Source: Mitosporidium daphniae
Lineage: Eukaryota; Microsporidia
Reading direction: 5' to 3'
Assembly (NCBI RefSeq): GCF_000760515.2
Contig: NW_013546689.1
Location: forward strand, 1 to 64,000
DNA length: 64,000 nt
A program made the position numbers and the translations under genes. A model generated the notes under the pieces. That model searched no databases and had not been told where the DNA came from. It saw only the letters and a list, made by a program, of their open reading frames with translations. Below, one piece after another: positions 12,498-29,318 of the stretch. The first letter of the stretch is position 1. Every line of letters starts with the position of its first letter.

Positions 12498-13540
12498 TTA
12501 ATTTTTTTGACAATTTTGTACGAGATATTCGGCAAGTGCTGATATTGCAGATGGGCAGCCCTTGTATGATGGCAGGTAATTTACATCGATCAGTTTAATG
12601 GCCCCGCTTCTTTCATCCACAAGCAAATCAAATCCGAACAGATCGCACTCCTATGATGTATGAAGGTCAAAAATACAAATGCGGAAAATGGGAACAAGCT
12701 TCGCCTAATGTGCAGGATTTGATCTATCGATGGCATGAAGTCAGAAACCAGATGTTCCGAAATTGTTTGCTTCGGCAGATCTTGGCTATGAAAAATCAAC
12801 GGATTGCCTAACGATTATTTAAACGTCGGCGTCACCTGAATGAACATCGAAAGCAATAGATGGCCTGGGGATACTGAACACTTTCTCGCCGATGACAAAG
12901 ATTTTAAAAACCACATTAAAATGTGGGATGAATTCTTGAATGAAGAAAGACGATCTTATAAATAAGGAAATCAAACACAATACCCAATTAGGCTTTGTCG
13001 ACTATATTCTTCATCGCCGTCATAAACCTCAATCAAGGAGGAAAGCAGGCTGAAAGTCAAGTCCTCTGGATGCGCTACAATGCACATGTTATGTGAAATA
13101 CGACTCCCATGGGCCAGGTCATTTTTAATGATAATGGGAAAGCTCAAGGAAGCAATGATGTCGCGTCTTATTTCGTCAATAGAAACACTAGGATGCATTC
13201 GAACGTCAACAATGTATTTGGGGAAATATGAGATGCATTCGGGGACTCCTCTTGTTAACGAAGCAAAAAGATATGCCCGAGAAGAAAGGAGCTTGTAAAC
13301 CTTGGGGTCGTTGATCAAGCGGGGCAATTCAGGCATATCGGAAGTAAGAAAGCTTGGATCCTTTTGAAGAATGCAGTCAAAGGAAGCTGATATTTCCGAC
13401 ACCGAGGTCGCCAGTGGAATGTGGCTAAACAACATATCGCCATTTGAAATGCTCGTGATTTTCTGCTCGAGGCTGTGGCCAAGCTCATGCCACTTTTTTT
13501 CGGAGCACAGAAAGCCAATTTTAAGCGGAAATTTATCCAT
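12498..13540 (-). CDS. Inositol-tetrakisphosphate 1-kinase-like (ATP-grasp)
   Basis: Resembles ITPK1, which phosphorylates inositol tris- and tetrakisphosphates on the route to InsP6. Exons are 12984-13540, 12836-12954, 12677-12807 and 12498-12650 (319 aa), with introns of 29, 28 and 26 nt. Recognisable elements are the N-terminal KIGFLCSEKK, the ATP-grasp strand FPIIIKNDLAHGSRISH, FFIQEFIPHF, KVFSIPRPSI, and the metal-site region LFGFDLLVDE..LIDVNYLPSYKG. The Asp and Asn expected to bind Mg/ATP are present. The intermediate loop is divergent, so substrate preference cannot be read. It lies 42 bp upstream of the SCC2 stop codon in the same orientation. Confidence 0.87.
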
Positions 13541-13581
13541 AAAAAATCTTATAAAATTAATACCTTGAATTTTAATAAACT

Positions 13582-16500
13582 TTAGCTGTCTTGAATTTCA
13601 TCGTCAGACATAGAATCGGCATCACTGATGATGGCAGACGAAAACCACTTGATAGAGGGTTTGATTTTTTTCAAAGGCTTCACAGGTTTTTGTCGCTTAC
13701 TCTTTGAAGTTAAATGGTTTACATTGGCGGCAGCATTTTCGCCATTTTGACCGTCAAAATCTCGAGGGTCAGTAGCATCGGTAGCCGATTGGAGCTTCAA
13801 ATCTGAAGGTTCAAAGGCAAGAGAACAAGAGGTTCGTTTCAAGGTCAATTGGGATTTTTGCGCATCTTGCCGAAAATGGCTTTCGTTTAGTCCGTAAAGT
13901 ATCTTAATGTGGTCCAAAAATTCTCCAATCCAATGGCAAATTTGTTTGGCCGCCGCAGATGCACAGCAAGCGCCATCATCCTCATAAATGGCATCCAGTT
14001 TTGTTTGCCAAGAAATACAGGTTTGCCGTATCATCGATATTTCCTCAAACGTTTCAAATGGAATGTTGGATAGCATCTGAAACAGGATTTTTGCCTCCGG
14101 TGGCGAAAGCATTTTTCCGGATGGGAAAAAAAGCCCATCAACTGCGTTGACAAAATCGATTCTGTTGGTTCTTTTTTGGCGAATCCTATTGTAGTATTCA
14201 ACGAACAGCGATTTGCAGTCAAGGATTTCATGAAAGCCTAAGTTTAAAAAGCAATCCGATCATACCGCCGTCTTGCGCCAAAATACGGATGCCCATGCTC
14301 AAAGCCTCTTTTGTTTTGGAAAGTATAAAGTGTTGATATCTTGAAAATAGGAAATCCATACCCTCCATCGCTGCCTTTTTCAACTGCAAATGCGACGCTG
14401 ATGAAAAGATAATAAATTCAGCGGAAGCCGATGAAGGATGGATAAGTCCATTGGATAAAAATAGATAAAGCAAAGACACACAAAGAAATATCAGCTGCCG
14501 GTTCGGCGTACAGCATAGCCGTAATAAATGCTGTAAATACACCTGAGATATTCCCGATGATATGCTACAATAAAAAATTCGGTCAAAAAGTACATGTTTC
14601 CTTCGATGGATATTTTTTGCACCTCAACTTGCGCTTCGGAATGTACATCGCTTTTGATAGATCCAACGGCTGCTTTAGAAATGCACTGAAGAACCAAGTT
14701 GCAATGCTCATCAGAATAGTCATGTGTCGAATGCAAAGAAAGTATTTGTATAAAAAAATCCTTAAACTGCGGGATCAGCGAGATGTCTTGCCTTGATGTT
14801 GATATTTCAGTTAGCAGCAACAAAATGGATCGTATCTGAGAAGAAGACAGATGGCTGCTAAAGTTGGCCACAAGACAGGATGCCGTCTCCAGAGCCTTTG
14901 ACACATTAGCCTCAGTGGAGGGGTTTTGCGCTACACGCGACATTATGCCAAGCAGAAAAACCGATCTACAGCTCAAATTACCGATGCACTTATCAACCAT
15001 GTGCTTGTGTACATTTTCATAAAGTTTTGTAAACAGAGAATCCAGAATGCAGCAGCAATTGCTGTTTCGCAAAGACATGACCGATAAAAGCTCAACGAGC
15101 TTGCCAAGCATCTTTTCATGGCAACGGTTCAAAGCAGAAACGATGGACTTTGACAGCTGAAGCAAATGCACTTCAGACACAATGGGCATTCGCTCAAGTA
15201 CAATGCACAGAACGACACTTAAATAATACTGCATGTTGAGAGAATAGTTGAGCAGCTTTGGCTCCGGGCAAAACAGGGTTAAATAGAGCGGAAAAAACGC
15301 ACTGCTAAACGCCGTACTACTTGTCTCACCACATTGAAGCAGACAAGAAAAAAATTTAACGAAATTAAGGACATCGCTTGCGATGTCTTTTTCGATGATC
15401 TGTGTCAAGATACCCTTAAAAGTGTTTGAACATTGTTCGAAAAGGTCTGTTAAATTGTTGGGTTGTGCGTGGTGCTTGGGATCCTCTTCTTGGGCGAGTT
15501 GAAATGAATTCAACCCGGTGATAACCAAATGATCATCGTAACGGGAAAGGGCATCGACGAATGTTGAAAGAAGTTCATAAGATTGCCTCGCCAACAGCGG
15601 GAAAATAAGTTTGGCCGCATGGCAGCGAATCGACAAATTGGCGTGCGTTAGCTTGGAACACAAAATGGCAAATAATTGCGTAAAATAGTTTCGTTGCGCT
15701 GGCATGGTTTGAAGTATTTGAGATAAAATTGACATTCCCTTCTTTTGAATGCCAGCATTTGCATCCTACATGATAGATGGTTTGCAGGTCCAATTTACCT
15801 GTACCAAGTGCAGCAAAATATCAAGCACGCTTTGTATTGCACATTCTTCATACCGAAATACTTCGGCCAAAAAATCCACAATAAGCTCCCTAACCGGGGC
15901 AGAGGTGTCCTGATACCGCATGCGAAGCATTTTTTCGACCACATTAAACGTAGGCAACAGTTTTGAATTGGTTTTGTACAAATCGCACAGGTATTTGATG
16001 GATCGGGTTTTCAGCGAAACATTGGCATCAGAAGAAAGTTGGAAAAGCTTAAAGTTTACGTTTTGGATAAAAGGGTAAATGGAGACCCAAGCAAAAGAGC
16101 CCAATAAAGACGGCAAATCGGCGTTCCCAATAAAAGGGCAGTCCATGGCATTGGAATTGATCTTTGCCATCATCGAATAGTCGTGCTGATCGATGATATA
16201 AGATGTGTAGCATAGGGAAATACATGATTGCCTCAACAATTCATGATCCTGAATGTAAGACCAATTTGGAGAAGCGTGAACGTGTCCACAAGACACGTTA
16301 TGTGCAAAAAATTCGAAAAACGAGGTTAGGATTTTGAATAAAAGATCCAATACCGACGCCTTGAAAGAAGAAGCGGCCTTGCAATCATCAAGAATGCCAA
16401 TGCAAGTTTTAATGATGTACTTTGTAACCGTAATTTGGGTAAGATCTCCGTTTTGCAGCGAATCGCCAAGATTGGAGGAGCAAGCGCCAAGAAACGCAAA

Positions 16501-17947
16501 AACACCAGAAGAATGTTTTTGCGAATCCTGGAACAAGATCCGTATCAGCGAATCTAAAAAAGTGGACATTTCCTTGAAATTTTCCAGCAAAATCGCATGA
16601 GAAGCACCGTGTAAAGCAATCTTTTCGTTGCAGAAAAATGACCGCAATAGCGCACAAAGTAGCTTTGCGTCCCAATTGTTGCCATGAGGAGCATTGCAAA
16701 TGTGCGATATGTACACTTTGGACGTCGGCTCCAACAAACAAGGATAGCGGTAAATGATTTTTTCCACAAACAAGATCAACTCGCACGATACGGCGCCAAA
16801 CCGCTCCGGTTTCAAATACATTGCCAAAAGCATCATTTGCACCTGCAAGTAAAAAAGAATGACAAACCTGAGTTGAATAGCCTTCGTTACACAAAATCAC
16901 ATTACAAGGCGAAGCGTTGAAAAATGTCAGCAGCCTTTCTAATTTGGCAAGCGTAGAGGGGCGAGAGTGGAATTCTAGTGATCAGCAAGGCTCGAGTACC
17001 ACAAAAACAGTCACCTAGCAATAAGTGTTCCAAAATGCCCAGGCACTCAAAGAGCCCCGAATCGGAGGGATCTGGCTACAAAAAATTAAAAATCACACCA
17101 CTTACTTGGTCATCAGCCTGCGAAAACTCGTAGCATACAAGAATCAAGATGGAGATGTTGAGCCAGAACAAGTATGCATCAAAATTCCACTCGCCCTGAT
17201 CAGCCTTGATATCTTTAAACCTTGAGCCGATAGTTTGGAGCTTTTCCTTGATCATGCCGAGTTTATTTGAGGGGATGTCTCTAAGAATGTCATATTTATC
17301 AAAGGACACAATTGTCAGATACTCCGATGAAGCCGATATTTTGCAGTCCAGATGCATTGCGCTGATTGTTGAAAGGTTTTTAACAAAGCAATCGATTGAA
17401 TAGAGTTTTTTCCGTCCTAAATACGTAAGGCCTTGGTGCGCAAACTTGTAGGTGAAGAGAGCTCGTCAAATTCAAATCGCAAGCAAGAGGCTTTTGCTTG
17501 AAAGGCAGAACCAGAGTGTTGCCCAAGTAAAGGAAATTCCGAAATGCCAACTAAAATGTAAATGCATGAACGACATCCAAAAAAAGAAACAAGCGCCAAT
17601 GGATTGAATTGCAAACCTTGTATGCCCTGATGATCGGCTGGCCTTGGCGAGGATGGGCCAGAAGTTGGCGTCTTCACCGTCAATTTAATCCTTGACATTT
17701 TTTTGGGCGTATACAAGATGGGAGGAGCGTCAGATTCGTGGTCAATGCCATCCAACAGGTCGATATATTTGATAAATCTACAGGTGAAATGCGATCCAAT
17801 GTACAATTTTGTCCTGTCCAATTGAACCCGATGAGCCCGAATATTTGCCTGCTCCAGAATTGCCTCATTAAGCTTGACGGGAAACTCCGGAAACAAAAAG
17901 GTGCAAGTAGACTGTACATGGCTCCTTGAGTCGGTAAAAACCTCCAT
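13582..17947 (-). CDS. SCC2: Cohesin loader subunit SCC2 / NIPBL / Mis4
   Basis: HEAT-repeat protein that loads cohesin onto chromatin with Scc4. Nine minus-strand exons are inferred: 17617-17947, 17446-17550, 17106-17416, 17015-17075, 16868-16974, 15799-16842, 14569-15765, 14266-14542 and 13582-14237. They give 1362 aa, and the lengths sum to a multiple of three. Conserved NIPBL landmarks are MRYQDTSAPVRELIVDFL, DANAGIQKKGMSIL, the hook-region SNGLIHPSSASAEFIIF, and a C-terminal RIRQKRTNRIDFVNAV. A basic, Ser-rich tail ends in an acidic stretch. Introns are 26-40 nt. The first intron (17551-17616) is 66 nt and multiple of three with an open frame, so it could be retained coding sequence. The N terminus is the least certain part. 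SMC3, a cohesin core subunit, lies 5 kb away. Confidence 0.88.
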
Positions 17948-18340
17948 ATTGCAAAATTTTGCTTTTATTTTAAATTTCAACGAAATTGGCCCAATTGATG
18001 ATTGTGTGGTGGTCGGCTAGGGTAAGGTTGCCATAATCCAGCAAATTTACAAAATCGAAGATCATCGCTTTGTTGGTCCAATGGCCGCCGAACGTTCCAG
18101 CTGGGCATAAATGCCTACCAGTGAAAGGGGAAGTGCATGGTCCCCCACTTTTCTTTAATGTAAATAATACGGAGCAGGGGGAATGTCAAAATTATTGCTT
18201 GCACAATAAATATTCGCAAAAATTATTCATCGACATTAGCACCAAAGATTATTTATTCTATTAACCTTCAGCTATATAGGCTGACTAAACATCACTTTTT
18301 TTCCCACTTATTTTACACCAAGCGACGTTTGCATTCAATC
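17948..18340. other. Intergenic region between divergent SCC2 and HARS
   Basis: This stretch holds both promoters. The SCC2 side has an AATTTAAAATAAAAG block just before its ATG. Short open frames here lack homology or coding bias, and no RNA gene was recognised. Confidence 0.5.
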
Positions 18341-19888
18341 ATGGGCAGCTCGGAAAAGATCGATCTCAAAACCCCAAAGGTACTTGCACGATTTCTTAGC
18401 ATGAACCCCTAGGGCACCAAAGACTATGCGCCTGCTGAAATGGCCATCAGAGAGAAGGCGTTCTCCATCATCACACAATGCTTCAAGCTTTACGGCGCCG
18501 TTACTATTGATACCCCGGTCTTTGAGCTAAAGGTATACACCTAAGGCCTTTATTACCGTTCCTAGGAGGTTCTTACAAATAAATATGGCGAAGATTCCAA
18601 GCTCATCTTTGACCTTCAAGACCAAGGCGGCGAGCTCTGTTCGCTTCGTTACGATCTTACCGTTCCATTTGCAAGGTTTCTTGCAATGAACAAGCATATT
18701 AAGGCCATAAAGAGATACCATATCGGCAAGGTCTATCGCCGGGATCAACCGATCATGACTCGGGGTCGGTTTAGAGAATTCTATCAATGTGTAAGCATGT
18801 AACTTTGATCGCCATCCGTCTTTTAGGATTTTGATATTGCAGGGCAATACGAGTCGATGCTTGCCGATGCGGAGATCATTGCCATCATGCATCAAGTGCT
18901 GTCGCGTCTCAAGATAGGCGAATTCGTTATCAAAATCAACCATCGCAAGCTTTTAGACGGCATTTTCGAGGCATGTGGAGTGCCTTGTGCTTCATTCCGT
19001 ACAATTTGCTCGTCGGTCGATAAGCTTGACAAGGTATCATGCTCAGCTAACATCCAGACACCATGGGAGGAGGTCCGTTCAGAAATGATCTCCGAAAAAG
19101 GACTTGGCTATGAAGTGGCAGATCATATCGGCTCGTTTGTCTCGAAGAAGGGAGATCCCTGCTCACTTTTAAAGGAACTTGCCTCTGACCCTATTCTTCT
19201 CGATAACGCTTCTGCGCAGCTTGGCATTGCCGAGCTGCAACGGCTCTTTTCATTTATCAACATGATGGTGGTAAAGGAGGAGCAACAGAAATCCAGAGTT
19301 ATCTTGGACCTTTCTCTTGCTCGAGGGCTCGACTACTACACTGGAATGATTACCGAGGCTGTCCTGTTTGAGAACAAGCACAACTTTGTTGGTATGCCCC
19401 AATTTACGCTATTTTTTATAGGTTCCATTGCCGGTGGCGGAAGATATGATGGATTGGTGCAAAACTTTTCCAACTCTGGACACACCATTCCTTGTGTGGG
19501 GATGAGCATTGGCATCGAGAGAATTTTTGCCATCATGGAGGCACAGCAAGCAGTATCCTCCATTGTTTCCAAAACAATCCCAACTCAAGTGCTCGTCGCG
19601 TCGCTGGGTGATCCGCTGTTGTCTGAACATCTCGCTATTTGCCAAATGCTTCGCTCTGCTAATATACCCACAGAGACGCCATTGAAGCAGCGGAATAGGC
19701 CTTTTGATATTTTCGAATATGCCGAGAAAAACATGGTCCCAATCCTGGTCATCTTCGGACAGGACGAGATAGCCGCGGGCAGCGTTCGCATAAAGCAGGC
19801 CTACGATCGAGAGGACAAGGGAAAGCTAGTTCCCATCGCCTCCCTTGTTCAGGAAATCGCTTTGAAGCTGGAAAATACTGACCTTTAG
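18341..19888 (+). CDS. HARS: Histidyl-tRNA synthetase, cytosolic type
   Basis: Class II synthetase that charges tRNA-His. Six exons (18341-18379, 18413-18532, 18566-18790, 18827-19033, 19058-19391, 19422-19888) give 463 aa, with introns of 33, 33, 36, 24 and 30 nt. Motif order is intact: the N-terminal LKTPKGTKDY, motif 2 ([20 protein letters not shown]), the histidine-binding [21 protein letters not shown], and motif 3 ([11 protein letters not shown]). A C-terminal anticodon-binding domain follows. There is no WHEP domain and no mitochondrial targeting extension with the ATG chosen, although one gene often supplies both compartments in fungi through alternative starts. Without the introns the protein appears broken at five places. 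Confidence 0.96.
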
Positions 19889-20139
19889 AGGCTTATAAAT
19901 CAAATCTGCCCCCACATCCTTAACCTCAATTTAATTCCTTTCAAATGCGCAGCATAGGAGCAACCTTAAGTTGTCAAAATAAACGCCCCTGTTTAGGGTT
20001 AGGGGTCATCTATAATGTGCCATCCCACGCCACATGCAAAACCCGGCCACAATGCTCCCATTATTAAATTTTATTTTCATCTTGATAAGTGCCCCTTGCA
20101 AATTTAAAATTTAATTCGAGATGTAAGTATTTGTCTTTT

Positions 20140-20208
20140 GTTTTCGTGATGAACTCTGCCGCCCCAGTCCTATCATATCGATGAGGATTATGCAGAACTC
20201 TGATTAAA
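20140..20208 (+). ncRNA. Probable box C/D snoRNA (snR190-like partner of U14)
   Basis: Box C is GTGATGA (20146-20152) and box D is CTGA (20200-20203), with a C'-like CGATGAG in between. The stretch after box C, GCCGCCCCAGTC, is complementary to the conserved large-subunit rRNA element GACUGGGGCGG(C/U). It lies about 50 bp upstream of U14 on the same strand. In budding yeast U14 is co-transcribed with another C/D snoRNA, snR190. The terminal stem is weak and a D' box is not clear. No guide target was tested computationally. Confidence 0.55.
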
Positions 20209-20251
20209 CCATCTTATTTTTGTTTGAAATTCTTACCTTTAGGCTCGAATC

Positions 20252-20338
20252 TCCGGGATGATGACAAGCCAATAAATTCGCAGTTTCCACTATAGGTTTC
20301 CGATGATAGTGAACACTTCCTTGGATGTCTGACATGTG
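20252..20338 (+). ncRNA. U14: U14 small nucleolar RNA (box C/D)
   Basis: Two diagnostic U14 blocks are present. Domain A is ATTCGCAGTTTCCAC (20276-20290), followed by TATAGGTTTCC. The 3' block GAACACTTCCTTGGATGTC runs directly into box D, CTGA (20329-20332). Box C is ATGATGA (20258-20264). Order and spacing match U14 from yeast to human. U14 base-pairs with 18S pre-rRNA and is needed for its processing, and it guides a 2'-O-methylation. It sits in the gap between convergent HARS and the HPC2-like gene, so it is either independently transcribed or released from the HARS 3' region. Confidence 0.95.
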
Positions 20339-20400
20339 TTACCGATTAATAAAATGCTGATGATGATGATGATACGTATATTTATTTTACTTGACATAAT

Positions 20401-22640
20401 CTACTGTTCTGAAGATGGTGTCTGCCCATTCTGTTTGGCCGCAATCGCATCGCTGGTGGCGTGGTGCGTGTAAGCGGTGTTTAGGCATTCCTCAGCATCA
20501 TTATCCCCGATGAAAATTGTATGGGTTTCATGCTCGTCCAGCACACGTAATCCAGCGTGCATTTGACTGGCCAAATGTGGGTCTCCATACCCCTGGCCGT
20601 TTGTCTCAAGGATTTCTATGTTTTTTTAGCTTCACCAATGGCTGCATCACACATCCGATATTCTCCAAGCCTGGAAGATATAGGAGAGTTCAAGACGGCC
20701 ACATGAGAGGCGGGGGTTTCCAAACCTTTTAAGACGCTCGCATGTACCATCGGTGAAACGGGCTTCGGATGCTCAATGTGTTCAATATGACTTACATCAG
20801 ACAAAGGAGAATCAGAGGGAGAGTATTGTTCCGCTATAGGAATCCCTATATCTGCCGGTAATTCCAGTTCAGAAGCAGGATAAACAGAATCTACCGCAGG
20901 AAGGATTAGATCCCCCTCTTTGATAGTATGATGCAGCTCCATTGCCAAGGGAACAATCGTTTTTGACTCAACTTTGCCTCGCCTTTCGGCCATTTTATGT
21001 AAAGCAGAAAGGTGTGCAAATACTGCAGCTCTGATAGAAGAGCCGTCAGGCTCATCAGCGAGGATCCGCCGGCGGGGGGGATCTGGCATAACAGAAGCTG
21101 GTTTGCAGACTGGCATAGATAAAAGCGATTTCGACGCCGGTTCTATAGATACCACACAGGGCAAATCTCCGGTTTCCTGAGATAGGATTTCTGTATGACC
21201 TATTGGCTCCATACTCGTCATGTTGGCTGCAACGCGCTTCCGCTTCTCTCGTGCGTAAGCCTTTGCAAAAGTGCTTGTCGATAGTGTCTGCGAGGATGGC
21301 GAGAGTGCAAGCAGCAGAGCAGCATATGCCGAGCGCCGCAGTGTTAGTCGACTCTTCATCAGTAACTCGGTGTTGGAGATTTTCGTCGCAAGCAGAAGCT
21401 CTCTGATCACAAAAGCTTCCACAAATTCATATATAAGTCGCTGGAGCGAGACTAGTGGTTTTTTCTTCTCATCGCATGCTTTAAGTGTAGCACGAATGGC
21501 ATTGAGCCGGTTCTCCTGCTCCGCAGAGATATCATCAATCAGAGCTCCAAGCTCTTCTATAGGGATTTTTGTAAGCGCCACACTGACCGCAGAATATTTA
21601 CCCCCGCGATCTGCTCCTCGAGTGATAGTGACTGAGCTATCACGATTTTTTTCCAAAGAAGAAATTTCCTTGCAAGAAACATCCATGGACTCGCTAGCAT
21701 TTCCACTTTCAAGCGTGAGAATATCTGTCGGTGACATCTCAAAAGTTTTTTCTCCAATTGCTTCATAAACCAACTCAGAGGTAGACTCATCAATAATCCT
21801 TTTTGTTGATTCACTAGGTATTTCCTTTTGTGTCTGGTCTTCATCGGCATCATCATCGAAAAGCAACAGCATATTCTCACGGATCTCATTGAGAACCATA
21901 TGGGCGTCAGGTCCCGAAATGCTTNTACGACTTCCCCATCGTTGCTCAAAGGCCCCAAGAAGCCCAGGAGCTGAATCCTGTAGCATTTGGGCAACCGTTT
22001 TTGACGCGACAGGGGGTGGTCCAGTTTTGCTGTCCGTAGCCTCTGTTCGTCCCATCGGTGCGATGTCAATGGATATGGACACAGATCCATTCTTATGTTC
22101 ATGCGTCTTCATATTTTTTGGCTTTGTTCTCTTTGAGCTTGTATCCTTTGCAAGACCCACTGAGAGTTTGGCACTTTTGGAGCCCTTTTTTGGCTTGTAA
22201 GGTGCTTGTTCCGGTGTCTTTTTCTTTGAAGCTTTGTGTTTCGGTTTTTGCTTTGAGTCTTGTGTTTCCTCCTTGATTACAGCGCCATTTGTCTTGGGAG
22301 GTTTAGGCTCTTCAGCTACAGGGCGCTTCTTCGGGACAGCCCGCCGAATCTCCTCAATATAATAATCGGAAGCACGGGGAAACCCAGATAACTGACTGGA
22401 ATGTTCCGATATGTCCCCATTCCTGCCTCCGCCATCATCGATGAAAGGATCCTCAAAGTCGTAATCCCCTACATCAAAGTTGCGTCGAGATTTTTTTGCA
22501 GGCGATATGGCACTGGGAGCCATAGGTACTTGGATATTGACAGGTGCTGTTGGAGCTAGTAGTTTTTCGTAGTTAAATAGATGGAACCGCGACACGCCGG
22601 TGGTTAGTGCATGCGGAGGCGGGTCCAACTCGAGACGCAT
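20401..22640 (-). CDS. HPC2/ubinuclein-like HIR histone-chaperone subunit
   Basis: Proposed subunit of the HIRA/HIR H3-H4 chaperone. Exons 20636-22640 and 20401-20615 give 739 aa. The N terminus has an ubinuclein-like start (MRLELDPPP..FHLFNYEKLL) and the hallmark HUN-type motif DYDFEDPFIDD near residue 60. A Lys-rich segment with nuclear-localisation character, then acidic and helical regions, follow. The 3' exon is inferred. After a 20-nt GT-AG segment (20616-20635) the frame stays open for 71 codons with good coding character and ends SSEQ. The ATG at 22640 directly follows an AG, so an upstream 5' exon cannot be excluded. One base (21925) is N, leaving one codon unknown. This gene and SMC3 look more GC-rich than their neighbours. 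Confidence 0.75.
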
Positions 22641-22722
22641 CTGTTAATTCAAAAAACGATTAAATGGGACGGCCTGTCATTTAATTAAGTAACTATTCGG
22701 TGTATCACCCCAGATATTCATC

Positions 22723-26614
<3,892 letters not shown>

Positions 26615-26627
26615 CTATTTTTATCGA

Positions 26628-26834
26628 ATGATGGTTGGTTTGAATTACGCCTCCACAATTTGGGTTCCAGAAGGAGCGGTTAAATTTAAACTGCAAATGA
26701 AAAGTACGCCGATTGAATTGGAATTTAAAATTGAGCTGTTTTTAATTTCAATGGTGGTAGGACTTATCTCTTTGATTCTTCCGGGGATAAAAAGCGTTCT
26801 TACGATCTTATCCAATAAGACTCTTAAAACATAA
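26628..26834 (+). CDS. Possible small single-pass membrane protein
   Basis: A 68-aa ORF begins 14 bp after the SMC3 start codon, in the opposite direction. It has a polar N-terminal half, then a 20-residue hydrophobic segment (LFLISMVVGLISLILPGI) near residues 40-58 and a short basic tail. Small subunits of membrane complexes have this shape, but I recognise no family. Such a short distance to the divergent SMC3 ATG leaves little room for promoters, so this could be chance. Confidence 0.28.
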   Translation: MMVGLNYASTIWVPEGAVKFKLQMKSTPIELEFKIELFLISMVVGLISLILPGIKSVLTILSNKTLKT

Positions 26835-27378
26835 AAAGTTCAATATCAGCACATGTAGCTATATGAGACAGTAGGCTTAAATAATCCTCTTAGCATCAGT
26901 TGAAATACTAAAGTAGACATACGGGACAAATGTTGCCACTAGTGCTACAAATCGTATCTAACTCAACCAAATGTGTTTATAAAGCAATACAGAATACATG
27001 GCCCATTTTTATCAAAGCCCAGGTAGTATTTTTCTTAGAAAAGGGAAATATACGGAAAATTATCAATGCAAGAAAAACAAAGTGGTGCACCTCCGACCAT
27101 TTTCAGTATCTAATCAATCGAAGGCCGCTTAAAAGAGAGATTGTCTCGAAGCCCGATAAAAATAACGCATTTGCGAACCTTGAATTTTGTCTTGGTGACT
27201 GGAAAAGTTCAGTGGATTGGCAAAAGGTAGCAAATCCGTGTATTCTATTGGTGCGATAGATTTTTTGGTTTTATGCAATTAATTAAAATTGGGGATGCAA
27301 ATTTTTTATCCAGTTCAATCTTAACCCTACTTTCAATTTGGATTATATTCTCGGGGTATTTTTATTCCGTTCTTAAAT
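26835..27378. other. Gene-poor intergenic stretch upstream of the CDK gene
   Basis: AT-rich, with one 109-codon open frame (26930-27259) that has no recognisable motif or coding bias. No tRNA or box C/D pattern was seen. The region just before the kinase ATG is AT-rich and presumably holds its promoter. Confidence 0.45.
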
Positions 27379-28692
<1,314 letters not shown>

Positions 28693-29318
28693 TATTAAAG
28701 CAATCAATAGGCATGCTGACGGTCATTGCAAGAGATTAATTTAGCCGCTATGCGGGATCATATTCCAGCCACAATTGGATCTGCCCCCTTATACTCTCCC
28801 TCCTTAAAGTTAAATCCACCGTTAGTTCGCCGGCCTTCTGGTGGAGGGTTAGGCTGGCCGCTCAACCACGGCATATATACGCCATTTACTCGTTTATTAA
28901 TGATAAGCATTTGTTAATGCCTCAAGGAACACATTTCATGGCTTGTCCACGTCTTTTCTTCGCCAAATAAGCACTGGTCAACGACCGTCGAGGATGCCCT
29001 TGGCCAAATACCTAGAATTGATCTTGAGCTTAGACGCATTCCGGCTTTCATCCATCGTATTCGTGTGGACTCCTGTGAGTAGGCTGTGAGTAGGCTGTGA
29101 GTAGGCTGTGAGCAGGCTGTGGGTGGCTTTTTGAAATCCAGATGATGATTCACAGTTGGATGCCCATATCTACAGGCGAACGGAGGCGCTCGTGAGAATA
29201 CGATTTAAAAATCGTATGCCATGATAGCCCTATTTTAAAGCGGAAATTCTTAAAGCGAAAGGGTGTCATCATACGAAACCTCAGCCTTACAATGTGATAG
29301 ATTACATTTTAGTCAAAT
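28693..29318 (+). other. Unresolved locus with possible coding exons
   Basis: Two open segments look coding but cannot be joined to a start. Codons 28725-28917 are open and contain SAPLYSPSLKLNPPLVRR. In the same frame after a stop, 28920-29074 is open and contains HISWLVHVFSS and RIDLELRRIPAFIHRIRVDS. A GT-AG segment of 67 nt (29075-29141) would join this to DDSQLDAHIYRRTEALVRI, ending at a stop at 29222-29224. I recognise no family. It may be a small multi-exon gene or a decayed one. Confidence 0.35.
29074..29128. repeat. 11-bp tandem repeat inside a putative intron
   Basis: Four copies of TGTGAGTAGGC (the fourth TGTGAGCAGGC) are followed by a degenerate fifth. Each copy contains GTGAGTAG, a good 5' splice-site consensus. 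Confidence 0.85.

Noticed and set aside
18070-18264. 64-codon ORF between SCC2 and HARS
   Set aside because: It lies in the divergent promoter region and has no conserved features.
19990-20010. Interstitial telomere repeat (TTTAGGGTTAGGGG)
   Set aside because: Only two imperfect units; a similar short run occurs in coding ORC4, so chance is sufficient.
20227-20250. U1 snRNA 5' end suggested by TTCTTACCTTTAGG
   Set aside because: It does not match ATACTTACCTG, no Sm site follows, and it overlaps the U14 upstream region.
26930-27259. 109-codon ORF as a gene
   Set aside because: No motif, no hydrophobic or coiled pattern, lysine/isoleucine-rich as expected from AT-rich non-coding DNA, and no plausible splice partner.
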